Below are positions 16,989 through 26,120 of a stretch of 64,000 nucleotides of DNA, piece after piece. Under the pieces are notes generated by a model. That model saw only the letters and a list, made by a program, of their open reading frames with translations. It ran no database searches and had not been told where the DNA came from. How positions within the stretch are numbered: position 1 is the stretch's first letter; the number at the start of each line of letters is the position of its first letter. The position numbers and the translations under genes are program-made. Origin of the DNA: Roseovarius sp. A-2 (GTDB taxonomy: Bacteria > Pseudomonadota > Alphaproteobacteria > Rhodobacterales > Rhodobacteraceae); assembly GCF_002072155.1 (NCBI RefSeq), contig NZ_BDIY01000012.1, positions 1 to 64,000 of the forward strand, in the 5' to 3' direction.

Positions 16989-17540
16989 ATGGCCGAGGAC
17001 ATGCAGGATATCGGTGACGACAAGACGCTGCTTCTCGTGGACGATGACGAGGCATTTCTGCGTCGGCTGGCCAAGGCGATGGAAAAGCGCGGTTTCGAGG
17101 TCGAGACCGCCGGGTCGGTGGCCGCCGGACGCGCCATCGCCACGAACCGGCCCCCGGCCTATGCGGTGTGCGATCTGCGGCTTGAGGATGGCAACGGGCT
17201 CGACGTGGTTGAGGTGATCCGCGAAAAGCGGCCCGACAGCCGGATCGTGGTGCTTACCGGATACGGCGCGATTGCCACCGCCGTCGCCGCCGTCAAGATC
17301 GGGGCGACGGATTACCTGTCGAAACCCGCCGATGCCACGGATATCACCAACGCGCTATTGGCCAACGGGGCCGATCTGCCGCCGCCGCCGGAAAATCCGA
17401 TGAGCGCGGACCGGGTGCGCTGGGAGCATATTCAGCGGGTTTATGAGCTGTGCGACCGCAATGTCAGCGAGACGGCGCGTCGGCTGAACATGCACCGGCG
17501 CACGCTGCAACGCATTTTGGCGAAACGCTCGCCACGCTGA
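16989..17540 (+). CDS. regA: Response regulator RegA/PrrA
   Basis: RegA is the DNA-binding partner of RegB and controls respiration, photosynthesis, carbon and nitrogen fixation genes in this group. The 183 residues comprise a receiver (acidic pocket VDDDEAF, phospho-acceptor Asp62 in VCDLRL, Lys in LSKPAD), a proline linker (LPPPPENP) and a Fis-like helix-turn-helix (ELCDRNVSETARRLNMHRRT). AGGAGGAG precedes the ATG. Together with regB and senC the layout is the canonical one, but the next gene is a glycosyltransferase instead of hvrA. Confidence 0.96.
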   Translation: MAEDMQDIGDDKTLLLVDDDEAFLRRLAKAMEKRGFEVETAGSVAAGRAIATNRPPAYAVCDLRLEDGNGLDVVEVIREKRPDSRIVVLTGYGAIATAVAAVKIGATDYLSKPADATDITNALLANGADLPPPPENPMSADRVRWEHIQRVYELCDRNVSETARRLNMHRRTLQRILAKRSPR

Positions 17541-17655
17541 ACGTCGATTTTGGCAACGATTCCGGAATTTTATCGAGATTGTCCTCAAAAAGGTTGTATT
17601 ACCAGCCGTTAGATAGTCTGAGGCGATCTAAAAAGACAAATGGAGGTCCGATCTC

Positions 17656-18666
17656 GTGGGGGCGTGGCAATCATACCGGATGCGGCTGCGACGCAAACGG
17701 GCCAAGGTGCGTGCCTTTCGCAAGCATTTCTCGATGCAGTCCGTCGTCGATCGCACCGACCGTATACGCCCCGGTGACGTGCTGCTGTTTTCGACCATGC
17801 GGGACGAGCATGTCCGCCTGCCTTATTTCCTGCGCTACTACCGCGATCTGGGGATTTCGCATTTCCTGATTGTTGACAATGACAGCACCGATGGCGGTGC
17901 GGATTATCTGTTGCAGCAAGAGGATGTGTCGCTTTGGTCCACCAAGGCGAGTTACAAGCGCGCGCGGTTCGGCATCGACTGGCTCAACTGGCTGCAATCG
18001 AAATACGGGCACGGGCATTGGACGCTAGTGGTCGATCCCGATGAGTTCTTTGTCTACCCGTTTTGTGACACCCGGCCCATTCGCGCGCTGACCGATTGGC
18101 TGGATACCTCTCAGGTCAAATCCTTTGGTTCGATGCTGCTCGATATGTATCCCAAGGGGCGGATCGACGCGGTGCCCTACCGTGCCGGGCAGAACCCGCT
18201 GGAGATTGCCGCCTGGTTCGATCCCGGCAATTACGTGATCGAAAAGAACAAGAATTTTGGCAACCTGTGGATACAGGGCGGGCCCCGTGCGCGTGTCTTC
18301 TTTCCCGACAATCCGAAAAAGGCGCCCGCGCTCAACAAGACGCCATTGGTCAAGTGGCATCGGCGCTATGCCTACGAAAGCTCCACCCATATGGTGCTGC
18401 CGCGTGGTTTGAACCTGACCTATGACGAGTGGGGCGGCGAAAAGGCGAGCGGTATCCTGCTCCATGCCAAGTTCTTGGATACCTTTACCGCCAAGGCCGC
18501 CGAGGAACTGACCCGCCGCCAGCATTATTCGGCGAGCGTCGAATACAAGGCCTATGCCGAGATCGTGCAACACAATCCCGAACTTTGGTGCAAATGGTCG
18601 GAAAAATATATAAACTGGCGGCAATTGGAAATCCTCGGGCTGATGTCCAAGGGGAACTGGGCATGA
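17656..18666 (+). CDS. Glycosyltransferase family 2-like protein (copy 1)
   Basis: This 336-residue protein belongs to the GT2-like group often annotated Glyco_tranf_2_4. Visible are FSTMRDEHVRLPYFLRYY, the nucleotide-sugar segment IVDNDSTDG (72-80) and the metal-binding DPDE (127-130). It has no membrane segment. The GTG start has GGAGG nine bases upstream. The next gene starts 19 bases after its stop, suggesting one operon with the GT14-like and sulfotransferase genes. A close paralogue lies at 26156-27187 (finding below). Donor and acceptor are unknown. Confidence 0.82.
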   Translation: MGAWQSYRMRLRRKRAKVRAFRKHFSMQSVVDRTDRIRPGDVLLFSTMRDEHVRLPYFLRYYRDLGISHFLIVDNDSTDGGADYLLQQEDVSLWSTKASYKRARFGIDWLNWLQSKYGHGHWTLVVDPDEFFVYPFCDTRPIRALTDWLDTSQVKSFGSMLLDMYPKGRIDAVPYRAGQNPLEIAAWFDPGNYVIEKNKNFGNLWIQGGPRARVFFPDNPKKAPALNKTPLVKWHRRYAYESSTHMVLPRGLNLTYDEWGGEKASGILLHAKFLDTFTAKAAEELTRRQHYSASVEYKAYAEIVQHNPELWCKWSEKYINWRQLEILGLMSKGNWA

Positions 18667-18685
18667 GCAACGGGGCAGTACACGC

Positions 18686-20386
18686 ATGAGCGTCGGGATT
18701 ATCATGCTGGTTCACACCGCTTTTGGGCGCGCCGAACAGGTGGCGCGGCACTGGGCGGCGTCGGGCTGTCCGCTGGTGATCCATGTCGACAAGGCGGTGC
18801 CGCGCAAGACCTACAATGCATTTGTGAATGCCCTGTCCGATATCAAGGATGTGCGCTTTGCGGCCCGGCACCGCTGTGAATGGGGCACCTGGGGGCTGGT
18901 CGCGGCCACGCAGGGGGCGTCGGAGATCATGCTCCGCGAGTTTCGAGAGGTCCGACATGTCTATCTCGCCTCGGGGTCGTGCCTGCCGCTGCGCCCGGTG
19001 CAAGAGCTGATCGACTATCTGGCCGCGCGTCCGCATACCGATTTCATCGAGAGCGCGACGACGGCAGATGTGCCCTGGACCATCGGTGGTCTGGATCAGG
19101 AACGCTTTACCCTGCGGTTCCCGTTCTCTTGGCGGAACCATCGCTTTCTGTTTGACAAATACGTGGCTCTGCAACGCCTTATCAGGTTCAAGCGGCGCAT
19201 TCCCAACGGCATCGTGCCCCATATGGGCAGCCAGTGGTGGTGTCTGACGCGGCAGACGCTTTCGGCCATTCTGGATGACCCTTACCGGCGGGTGTATGAT
19301 CGGTATTTTTCCCAGGTGTGGATTCCGGACGAGAGCTATTTCCAGACCCTTGCCCGGCAATATTCCCGTCAGATCGAGAGCCGGTCGCTGACCCTGTCGA
19401 AATTCGACTACCAGGGCAAGCCGCATATCTTTTACGACGATCACCTGCAACTTTTGCGTCGGTCAGACTGTTTCGTGGCGCGCAAGATCTGGCCATTTGC
19501 CGATCGCCTGTATGAGGCGTTTCTGACCGATCAGGCGGGGGCGATGAAACGCACAGAGCCCAACCCGGGCAAGATTGACCGCATCTTTGCCAAGGCGGTG
19601 GAGCGGCGCACGCGCGGGCGGCCGGGCCTTTACATGCAGAGCCGCTTTCCGGTGGAGACCCGCGAGAACGGGCTGACCTGTGCGCCCTATTCGGTGTTTC
19701 AGGGGTTCAGCGATCTGTTCGAGAATTTCGAACCGTGGCTGGCGCGGATGACCGGGATGCGGGTGCATGGGCATCTCTTTGCGCCGGAGCGGGCCGAGTT
19801 TTCGGATGGGCAGACGGTGATGAACGGGGCGCTGTCGGACAGTGCGGCGCTGCGCGACTACAATCCGCGCGCCTTTCTGGCCAGCCTGATCTGGAACACC
19901 CGCGGTGAGCGGCAGTGTTTCCAGTTCGGACCGCGCGACGTGATCAAGGATGTCGAGTGGTATATCGCCAAGGATCCGAATGCGCAGATCTCGGTGATTT
20001 CGGGGGCCTGGGCGGTGCCGCTCTTCAAGGCCAACGGCAATTTCGCCGATATCAGGCGCGAGGCGGCGCTGTTGCAGCAGATCGAGAGCCAGCATCTCAA
20101 GGTGCTGCGGTCGCCCTGGACCAAGGCGCGGGTGCGGATCTGGACAATGGCGGAATTCATCGAGGCCCCGATGGAGCCGTTGCAGACCATCATCGACGAG
20201 ATCGGGCAGCAGAACCTGCGCGGTCTGGCCGAGGTGCCGCGCATGGCTGACCTAACCGGGTTCGGGCAATTCCTGCAAAACCTCAAGAATCAGGGGATGC
20301 ATCCCTATCTGATGGGCGATTTTCCGGTCGAGCAGGGCCTCCACAGCCCGCAGCAGGATGCGCGCAAACCCTATCTGGTGCGGTAA
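18686..20386 (+). CDS. Beta-1,6-N-acetylglucosaminyltransferase-like (GT14) with DUF5928-type C-terminus
   Basis: The N-terminal about 270 residues match the GT14 'branching' fold: GIIMLVHTAFGRAEQVARHW, VIHVDKAVP, ASGSCLPLRPVQELIDYL, GSQWWCLTRQT and PDESYFQTL. The remaining about 290 residues correspond to the extension seen in Rhodobacteraceae homologues (DUF5928, as I recall). Total length 566. It probably adds a sugar branch to an envelope glycan. It lies between a GT2-like gene and a sulfotransferase, six bases before the latter. The acceptor is not known. Confidence 0.78.
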   Translation: MSVGIIMLVHTAFGRAEQVARHWAASGCPLVIHVDKAVPRKTYNAFVNALSDIKDVRFAARHRCEWGTWGLVAATQGASEIMLREFREVRHVYLASGSCLPLRPVQELIDYLAARPHTDFIESATTADVPWTIGGLDQERFTLRFPFSWRNHRFLFDKYVALQRLIRFKRRIPNGIVPHMGSQWWCLTRQTLSAILDDPYRRVYDRYFSQVWIPDESYFQTLARQYSRQIESRSLTLSKFDYQGKPHIFYDDHLQLLRRSDCFVARKIWPFADRLYEAFLTDQAGAMKRTEPNPGKIDRIFAKAVERRTRGRPGLYMQSRFPVETRENGLTCAPYSVFQGFSDLFENFEPWLARMTGMRVHGHLFAPERAEFSDGQTVMNGALSDSAALRDYNPRAFLASLIWNTRGERQCFQFGPRDVIKDVEWYIAKDPNAQISVISGAWAVPLFKANGNFADIRREAALLQQIESQHLKVLRSPWTKARVRIWTMAEFIEAPMEPLQTIIDEIGQQNLRGLAEVPRMADLTGFGQFLQNLKNQGMHPYLMGDFPVEQGLHSPQQDARKPYLVR

Positions 20387-20392
20387 GAGTGA

Positions 20393-21820
20393 ATGACAGG
20401 CCCGTTTGACTATTTCGTCGTGTTCGCGGAAATGCGCACCGGCTCCAATTTTCTGGAAAGCAACCTGAATGCTTTTGACGGGATCGAATGCCATGGCGAG
20501 GCGTTCAACCCGCATTTCATCGGCTATCCCAACAAGACCGAATTACTCGGGCTGACACAGGCCGAACGCGACGAGGAACCGGCGCGCCTGATTGGAGCGA
20601 TCAAGGGGCAGTCGCAGGGCATCGGCGGCTTTCGGTTCTTTCACGACCATGACCCGCGCGTTCTGGATTATGCACTGGACGATCCGCGCTGTGCCAAGAT
20701 CATCCTGACGCGCAACCCGGTCGACAGCTACGTGTCGTGGAAGATCGCGCAAGCCACCGGGCAGTGGAAATTGACCAATGTGAAACGCCGTCGCGATGCG
20801 CCGATTGCCTTTGATCCGGGCGAGTTCGAGACACATCTTGCCAAGTTGCAGGCGTTTCAGGTGTTCCTCCTTAACCGGCTTCAGGCGATCGGGCAGACGG
20901 CGTTTTACGTGGCCTACGAGGATTTGCAGAGCCTTGAGGTGATGAACGGGCTGGCGCGGTATCTGGGCTGCGAGACGCGGCTTGAGGCGCTTGATGCCTC
21001 GCTCAAGCCGCAAAACCCCGAGCCATTGGAAAACAAGGTCTCCAACTTCAAGGATATGGAGCATGCGCTGGCCGGGCGCGACCCCTACAACCTGACCCGC
21101 ACGCCGAATTTCGAGCCGCGCCGGGGGGCCGCCGTGCCCGGTTTTGTCAGCGCCGTGCGCGCGCCGCTCCTCTATATGCCGGTCCGGTCCGGGCCGGAGG
21201 CCGAGGTGCGCGGGTGGCTTGCGGCGCTCGATCAGGTGCGTGAGGAGACGTTGCCGAGTAAGCTCAACCAAAAGGCGCTGCGCCAGTGGATGCGGCGCAA
21301 GCCCGGGCATCGGCGGTTCACCGTGCTGCGTCATCCGGTGGCGCGCGCGCATGCTGCTTTTTGTGACAAGATCCTGATCAAGGGGCCGGGATGCTATCGC
21401 GATATCCGCCGTACCCTGCGCAATTTCCACAAGCTGCCGATACCCGGCAATGTGCCCGACGAGGGCTATGACCTGGCCGCGCACAAGGTGGCGTTCTTGG
21501 CGTTTCTGGAGTTTCTCAAGGCGAATCTGGCCGGTCAGACCGCAATCCGGGTCGATGCACATTGGTGCACGCAGGCCGCGGCCGTCGAGGGCATGGCGCA
21601 GTTCGGCGCGCCCGACATGATCCTGCGTGAGGACGAGATGCCGGGCTACCTGGCCGCACTGGCGCGGCAGGTGGGCTATGCGAAACCGCCCGCGCCGCCA
21701 CAGGTGGAACGGCAAGAGCCTTTTGGCCTTGCGGATATTTACGACGACCGGATCGAGACACTGGCACAGACGGTCTATCAGCGGGATTATGTTCTGTTCG
21801 GGTTTGGGGCCTGGCGGTAG
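20393..21820 (+). CDS. Double-domain sulfotransferase
   Basis: The first half (1-240) is a Stf0/NodH-like sulfotransferase. PAPS-binding 5' loop FAEMRTGSNFLES (11-23) and 3'-phosphate motif ILTRNPVDSYVSWK (104-117) are clear. A second half (about 250-475) carries another sulfotransferase-type motif, FTVLRHPVARAHAAF (309-323), preceded by a weak loop (MPVRSGPEAEVRGWL). Length 475 is about twice that of a single-domain enzyme, so this is a tandem fusion. It probably sulfates the glycan made by the two genes upstream, using PAPS. Confidence 0.75.
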   Translation: MTGPFDYFVVFAEMRTGSNFLESNLNAFDGIECHGEAFNPHFIGYPNKTELLGLTQAERDEEPARLIGAIKGQSQGIGGFRFFHDHDPRVLDYALDDPRCAKIILTRNPVDSYVSWKIAQATGQWKLTNVKRRRDAPIAFDPGEFETHLAKLQAFQVFLLNRLQAIGQTAFYVAYEDLQSLEVMNGLARYLGCETRLEALDASLKPQNPEPLENKVSNFKDMEHALAGRDPYNLTRTPNFEPRRGAAVPGFVSAVRAPLLYMPVRSGPEAEVRGWLAALDQVREETLPSKLNQKALRQWMRRKPGHRRFTVLRHPVARAHAAFCDKILIKGPGCYRDIRRTLRNFHKLPIPGNVPDEGYDLAAHKVAFLAFLEFLKANLAGQTAIRVDAHWCTQAAAVEGMAQFGAPDMILREDEMPGYLAALARQVGYAKPPAPPQVERQEPFGLADIYDDRIETLAQTVYQRDYVLFGFGAWR

Positions 21821-21836
21821 GTTGACGTCAGGCCCG

Positions 21837-22742
21837 TCACCCCGGCATCGCCGCGAGAATACGCTCGATCATGAACTCGATCAGCAGCCGCGCCTTGGGG
21901 TCCTGCCGCCGTTTATGCGGATAGAGACAGGCCATCTGTATGGGCACTGGCGGCTCACTCTCCAGCACCGGCACGAGGCGACCCGCCTCGAGATGGTCAT
22001 GCACCTCGAAGCGGGGTTTGAGGATGATGCCGTGCCCGTTGAGTGCCCATTGCGTCAGCGCATCGCCATGATCCGACTCAAAAGGCCCCGAGACCGAGAT
22101 GCGCCTTACCCCGTCGGGTGTGCGCAGCGGCCACTGGAATTCCGGCGCGCCCGCATAGCGCAGGTTCAGGCAGTCATGCGCCCCCGAGGCGAGGCTGTCG
22201 CTGGTCTCGGGTAGACCCTTGCGCGCGATATAGGCGGGTGCGGCGCACAGGATGCGCACGCAATCGGCGATCTTGCGGATGCGCAGCGACGAATCTTCGG
22301 GCAGGCCGAGAAAGAACATCGCGTCGAGCCCCTCGGTGGCCAGATCGAGCCTGCGATCCGACAGGCGCAGGCGGATGTTGATCAGCGGGTAAAGCGCCTT
22401 GAAATCAGGCACGGCGGGGGCGATGATCCGCTGGCCCAGACCAAGCGGGGCCGCAATGTGCAGCGTGCCGCGCGGGCTGCGGGTGACCTGCCCGATTTCG
22501 GCCTCGGCCTCGTCCACCGCCTCGATGATCCTAAGCGCGCTGTGGTAGAAGAGCGCGCCCTGTTCGGTGGGGTTGAGCTTGCGCGTGGTGCGCTGAAACA
22601 GGCGGATGTCGAGATGTTCTTCGAGAGCGGCGATGCGGGCAGAGGCCACGGCCGCCGAAATCCGCTGATCGCGCGCGGCGGCGGACATGCTGCCCAATTC
22701 ATAGACGCGCACGAATGTCCTGATATTCTCCAGATAGGCCAT
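21837..22742 (-). CDS. LysR-family transcriptional regulator
   Basis: A 301-residue LysR regulator: winged helix-turn-helix at 1-60 (FVRVYELGSMSAAARDQRIS ... RLFQRTTRKLNPTEQG) and a periplasmic-binding-like effector domain. It is transcribed divergently from puuD across a 107-base gap, which suggests it controls puuD in response to a purine metabolite. No convincing T-N11-A operator could be assigned by eye. It ends 16 bases from the convergent sulfotransferase gene. Confidence 0.9.
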   Translation of the reverse strand: MAYLENIRTFVRVYELGSMSAAARDQRISAAVASARIAALEEHLDIRLFQRTTRKLNPTEQGALFYHSALRIIEAVDEAEAEIGQVTRSPRGTLHIAAPLGLGQRIIAPAVPDFKALYPLINIRLRLSDRRLDLATEGLDAMFFLGLPEDSSLRIRKIADCVRILCAAPAYIARKGLPETSDSLASGAHDCLNLRYAGAPEFQWPLRTPDGVRRISVSGPFESDHGDALTQWALNGHGIILKPRFEVHDHLEAGRLVPVLESEPPVPIQMACLYPHKRRQDPKARLLIEFMIERILAAMPG

Positions 22743-22849
22743 GCGCCGAGATTATTAGGGTACTCTTGAAACAGCTAGGGATTTTTCTCGGATGCAGCGC
22801 AATCGCGTTTTGTGGCATCCAGGGTCAGGCGTGAAAAGGAGACAGCGAC

Positions 22850-24088
22850 ATGCAAGATCTTGTGATCATCTGGGACTGGCTCAGCTTTGCGCTGCGCTGG
22901 CTGCATGTCATCACGGCGATGGCGTGGATCGGATCGTCGTTCTATTTCATCGCGCTCGACCTGGGGCTGCGCCGGGCGGATGACCTGCCCGAGGGCGCGC
23001 AGGGCGAGGAATGGCAAGTGCATGGCGGCGGGTTCTATCATATCCGCAAATACCTCGTGGCCCCGGCGCGGATGCCCGAACATCTGACCTGGTTCAAATG
23101 GGAGAGTTATTCGACATGGCTGTCGGGGGCGGCGCTGTTGATGGTGGTCTACTGGGCGGGGGCGGAGATCTATCTGATCGCGCCTGAAAGCGGGCTGAGC
23201 ACTTGGCAGGGGATCGCGATTTCCGCCGCCTCTCTGGGCCTTGGCTGGCTGATCTATGACGGGTTGTGCAAATCGGGGCTGGCGGGGCGGCCGACACTGT
23301 TGATGCTGGTGCTCTTCGCGCTGCTGATCGCGATGGGGTGGGGCTATACGCAGGTGTTCACGGGCCGCGCGATGATGCTGCATCTGGGGGCCTTCACCGC
23401 CACGATCATGACGGCGAACGTGTTTTTCATCATCATGCCCAATCAGCGCATCGTTGTCGCCGACCTCAAGGCCGGGCGCGTCCCGGAGGGCAAATATGGG
23501 CGCATCGCCAAGCTGCGCTCGACCCATAACAATTACCTCACGCTGCCGGTGATTTTCTTGATGCTGAGCAATCACTACCCGCTGGCCTTTGCTACGGAGT
23601 ATAACTGGATCATCGCCGCGCTGGTGTTCCTGATGGGGGTGACGATCCGGCATTTTTTCAACACCATGCATGCGGGCAGCGGCTATCGCTGGTGGACCTG
23701 GGGCGCGACGGCGCTGCTCTTTGCTGCGATAATCTGGCTGTCGATGGCCCCGTTGCGCCATGACGGCTATGAGCAAGGCGCTGCACGCCCGCTGAGCGCG
23801 CGCGAGCGGGTCTTTACCGAGGTCGACGGTTTTGACGAGGTGGCGGCGATCATTCCGGGGCGCTGTTCCATGTGCCACGCGCGCGTGCCCTATTTCAAGG
23901 GTATCCACCACGCCCCGAAAAACGTGTTGCTGGAGACCGAGGCCGATATCGCCCATGCGGCGCGGGCGATCTATCTGCAAGCGGGGGTTACCCACGCTAT
24001 GCCGCCGGCCAATCTCAGCTACATGGAAGACGATGAACGGCGGGCGGTGCGGCGCTGGTATCTTGCGGCAAAAGCCGACGGCGGATAG
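22850..24088 (+). CDS. puuD: Membrane urate hydroxylase PuuD with C-terminal cytochrome c
   Basis: PuuD oxidises urate to 5-hydroxyisourate, passing electrons to the respiratory chain. The 412-residue protein has about eight membrane segments with conserved His residues (WLHVITAMAWIGSSFYF, HHHP-like THNNYLTLPVIFLM, GVTIRHFFNTMH). It ends in a soluble cytochrome c domain with the heme motif CSMCH (Cys339, Cys342, His343) and a distal Met in HAMPPANLS. AAAAGGAGA precedes the ATG. It replaces soluble uricase in many alphaproteobacteria. No xanthine dehydrogenase or 5-hydroxyisourate hydrolase gene is adjacent. Confidence 0.93.
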   Translation: MQDLVIIWDWLSFALRWLHVITAMAWIGSSFYFIALDLGLRRADDLPEGAQGEEWQVHGGGFYHIRKYLVAPARMPEHLTWFKWESYSTWLSGAALLMVVYWAGAEIYLIAPESGLSTWQGIAISAASLGLGWLIYDGLCKSGLAGRPTLLMLVLFALLIAMGWGYTQVFTGRAMMLHLGAFTATIMTANVFFIIMPNQRIVVADLKAGRVPEGKYGRIAKLRSTHNNYLTLPVIFLMLSNHYPLAFATEYNWIIAALVFLMGVTIRHFFNTMHAGSGYRWWTWGATALLFAAIIWLSMAPLRHDGYEQGAARPLSARERVFTEVDGFDEVAAIIPGRCSMCHARVPYFKGIHHAPKNVLLETEADIAHAARAIYLQAGVTHAMPPANLSYMEDDERRAVRRWYLAAKADGG

Positions 24089-24221
24089 GCGCGCCTTGTG
24101 CCTTTGCCAAGCGGGTGGCGTTATTCTGCCGAAAAAATTTTCAAACTTTCCCCTTAACTACATACAAAGGCTGCTGTTGTTGTGTATGCTAGGGCAAAAA
24201 TATTGAGTTGAGGTGCGGGTG
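24089..24221 (+). promoter_or_regulatory. galU upstream region with small inverted repeats
   Basis: This A+T-rich gap contains GAAAA-AA-TTTTC (24131-24142) and the pair CATACA (24161-24166) / TGTATG (24183-24188), the latter overlapping a possible -10 (TATGCT). These may be operator half-sites for the galU-galE-glycosyltransferase unit. No regulator can be assigned. Confidence 0.25.
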
Positions 24222-25115
24222 ATGCGCAAGAAGATAACTAAAGCGATTTTTCCTGTTGCGGGTTTGGGGACACGGTTCCTTCCGGCGACGAAATCGGTGC
24301 CCAAGGAGATCATGACGCTGGTGGACCGCCCGCTGGTGCAATACGCGATCGACGAGGCGCGGGCGGCGGGGATCAGGGAGTTCATCTTCGTGACCTCGCG
24401 CGGCAAGGGGGCGCTGGAGGACTATTTCGACAACGCCCCGCAGCTCGAGCAGGAGCTGCGCAAGAAGGGCAAGGACGATCTTCTCGAGATCCTGAAAGCC
24501 ACCAACATGGACAGCGGCGAGATCGCCTATCTGCGCCAGCACAAGCCGCTTGGCCTGGGCCATGCGGTGTGGTGTGCGCGGCGGCTGATCGCCAATGAGC
24601 CCTTCGCGGTGATCCTGCCCGATGACGTGATCGCGGCGGAAAGGCCCTGCCTGCAGCAGATGGTCGAGGCGTTCGAGGAGACCGGCGGCAACGTGGTGGC
24701 GGCGATGGAGGTGCCGGATGAGGCTACGAAATCCTACGGCATCCTCGACGTGAAAGAGGACATGGGCAGCATCGTGTCGACCAAGGGCATGGTGGAGAAA
24801 CCCGAAGCGGGCAGCGCGCCGTCGAACCTGGCGGTGATCGGGCGCTATATCCTGACGCCCACGGTGTTGCAGAAGCTCAACAAGAAGGAGGCGGGCGCGG
24901 GCGGCGAGATCCAGCTGACCGATGCCATCGACGCGGCGCGCGAGGACGGCGAGGAGGTCTATGGCTTCCGCTTTCAGGGGCAGCGCTTCGATTGCGGCTC
25001 CAAGTCGGGGTTTCTGCAGGCGACGGTGGCCTTTGCGCTGGCGCGCGACGACCTGCGCGACGATCTGTGGAATTACATCTCGGATGTCGTGCATGCCGAC
25101 AAGGCGGCACAGTAG
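24222..25115 (+). CDS. galU: UTP-glucose-1-phosphate uridylyltransferase
   Basis: GalU makes UDP-glucose from UTP and glucose-1-phosphate for exopolysaccharide, glucan and glycolipid synthesis. The 297 residues show AIFPVAGLGTRFLPATKSVP, KEIMTLVDRPLVQYAIDEA, LPDDVI and GGEIQLTDAI. The ATG at 24222 is preferred to the GTG at 24213 because GAGG lies eight bases upstream. galE follows 21 bases later. UDP-glucose is also the substrate of the OpgH encoded near the window end. Confidence 0.96.
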   Translation: MRKKITKAIFPVAGLGTRFLPATKSVPKEIMTLVDRPLVQYAIDEARAAGIREFIFVTSRGKGALEDYFDNAPQLEQELRKKGKDDLLEILKATNMDSGEIAYLRQHKPLGLGHAVWCARRLIANEPFAVILPDDVIAAERPCLQQMVEAFEETGGNVVAAMEVPDEATKSYGILDVKEDMGSIVSTKGMVEKPEAGSAPSNLAVIGRYILTPTVLQKLNKKEAGAGGEIQLTDAIDAAREDGEEVYGFRFQGQRFDCGSKSGFLQATVAFALARDDLRDDLWNYISDVVHADKAAQ

Positions 25116-25136
25116 ACAGGCACACGGGGGCGGCTC

Positions 25137-26120
25137 TTGACGAATGTTTTGGTCACCGGAGGTGCGGGCTATATCGGTAGCCACGCTTGCAAGGCACTCA
25201 GTCGGGCAGGCTATACCCCTGTCACCTATGACAACCTGAGCACCGGCTGGGAAGACGCCGTCAGGTTTGGCCCCTTTGAGCGGGGCTGTCTCACGGATCG
25301 CGCGCGGCTCGACCAGATCTTTGCCGCCTACCAGCCGCAGGCGGTGATGCATTTCGCCGCCCTCAGCCAGGTCGGCGAGAGCATGCGCGCGCCAGAGCTT
25401 TATTGGCACAACAACGTGGCGGGCTCGCTCAGTCTGATGCAGGCGGCGGTGGCGGCGGGCTGTCTCGACGTGGTCTTTTCATCGACCTGTGCCACCTATG
25501 GCGACCAGGACAACGTGCTGCTCGACGAGGGCTGCGCGCAGCATCCGATCAACGCCTACGGCGCGTCGAAACGCGCGATCGAGGATATGCTGCGCGATTT
25601 CGAGGCGGCGTATGGCCTGCGCCACGTGATCTTTCGCTATTTCAACGTGGCGGGCGCAGACCCCGAGGCCGAGATTGGCGAGTTTCACCAGCCCGAGACG
25701 CATCTCATTCCGCTGATGCTGGATGCGATCGACGGCAAACGCAACGCACTGACGATCTTTGGCACCGATTACGATACGCCCGACGGCACCTGCATCCGCG
25801 ATTATGTGCATGTCTGCGATCTGGTGCAGGCGCATGTGCTGGGGCTGAACTGGCTGGAAGAGAGACGCGGCAGCCGGGTCTTCAACCTTGGCACCGGCAC
25901 AGGGTTTTCGGTGCGCGAGGTGATCGAGCAGTCGGCGGCGGTGACCAATCGCGTCGTTCCCATTGTCGAGGGGCCGCGCCGTCCGGGCGATTGCGCGCGT
26001 CTCGTCTCGGGCTCGACCCGGGCAACGGTGGAGTTGGGCTGGCAGGCCAGTCGTTCGACGCTGGCGCAGATGATCGGCGATGCCTGGCGTTGGCATCAGT
26101 CTGGACATTACACGAAATAG
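25137..26120 (+). CDS. galE: UDP-glucose 4-epimerase
   Basis: This extended short-chain dehydrogenase (327 residues) interconverts UDP-glucose and UDP-galactose with bound NAD. Visible are TGGAGYIGSHACKAL, the catalytic Ser/Thr in FSSTCATYGDQ, the YxxxK pair in NAYGASKRAIE, and RYFNVAGADP. The start is TTG, with only a G-rich stretch upstream. I see no better in-frame ATG before the nucleotide-binding motif. It is coupled to galU and followed by a glycosyltransferase 35 bases on. Confidence 0.94.
   Translation: MTNVLVTGGAGYIGSHACKALSRAGYTPVTYDNLSTGWEDAVRFGPFERGCLTDRARLDQIFAAYQPQAVMHFAALSQVGESMRAPELYWHNNVAGSLSLMQAAVAAGCLDVVFSSTCATYGDQDNVLLDEGCAQHPINAYGASKRAIEDMLRDFEAAYGLRHVIFRYFNVAGADPEAEIGEFHQPETHLIPLMLDAIDGKRNALTIFGTDYDTPDGTCIRDYVHVCDLVQAHVLGLNWLEERRGSRVFNLGTGTGFSVREVIEQSAAVTNRVVPIVEGPRRPGDCARLVSGSTRATVELGWQASRSTLAQMIGDAWRWHQSGHYTK

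Noticed and set aside
18485..19450. 321-residue minus-strand open frame opposite the GT14-like gene
   Set aside because: No motif or ribosome binding site is seen, and the plus strand carries the complete operon.
22743..22849. LysR operator (T-N11-A) between lysR and puuD
   Set aside because: No palindromic T-N11-A site stood out clearly enough to annotate, although the divergent layout predicts one.
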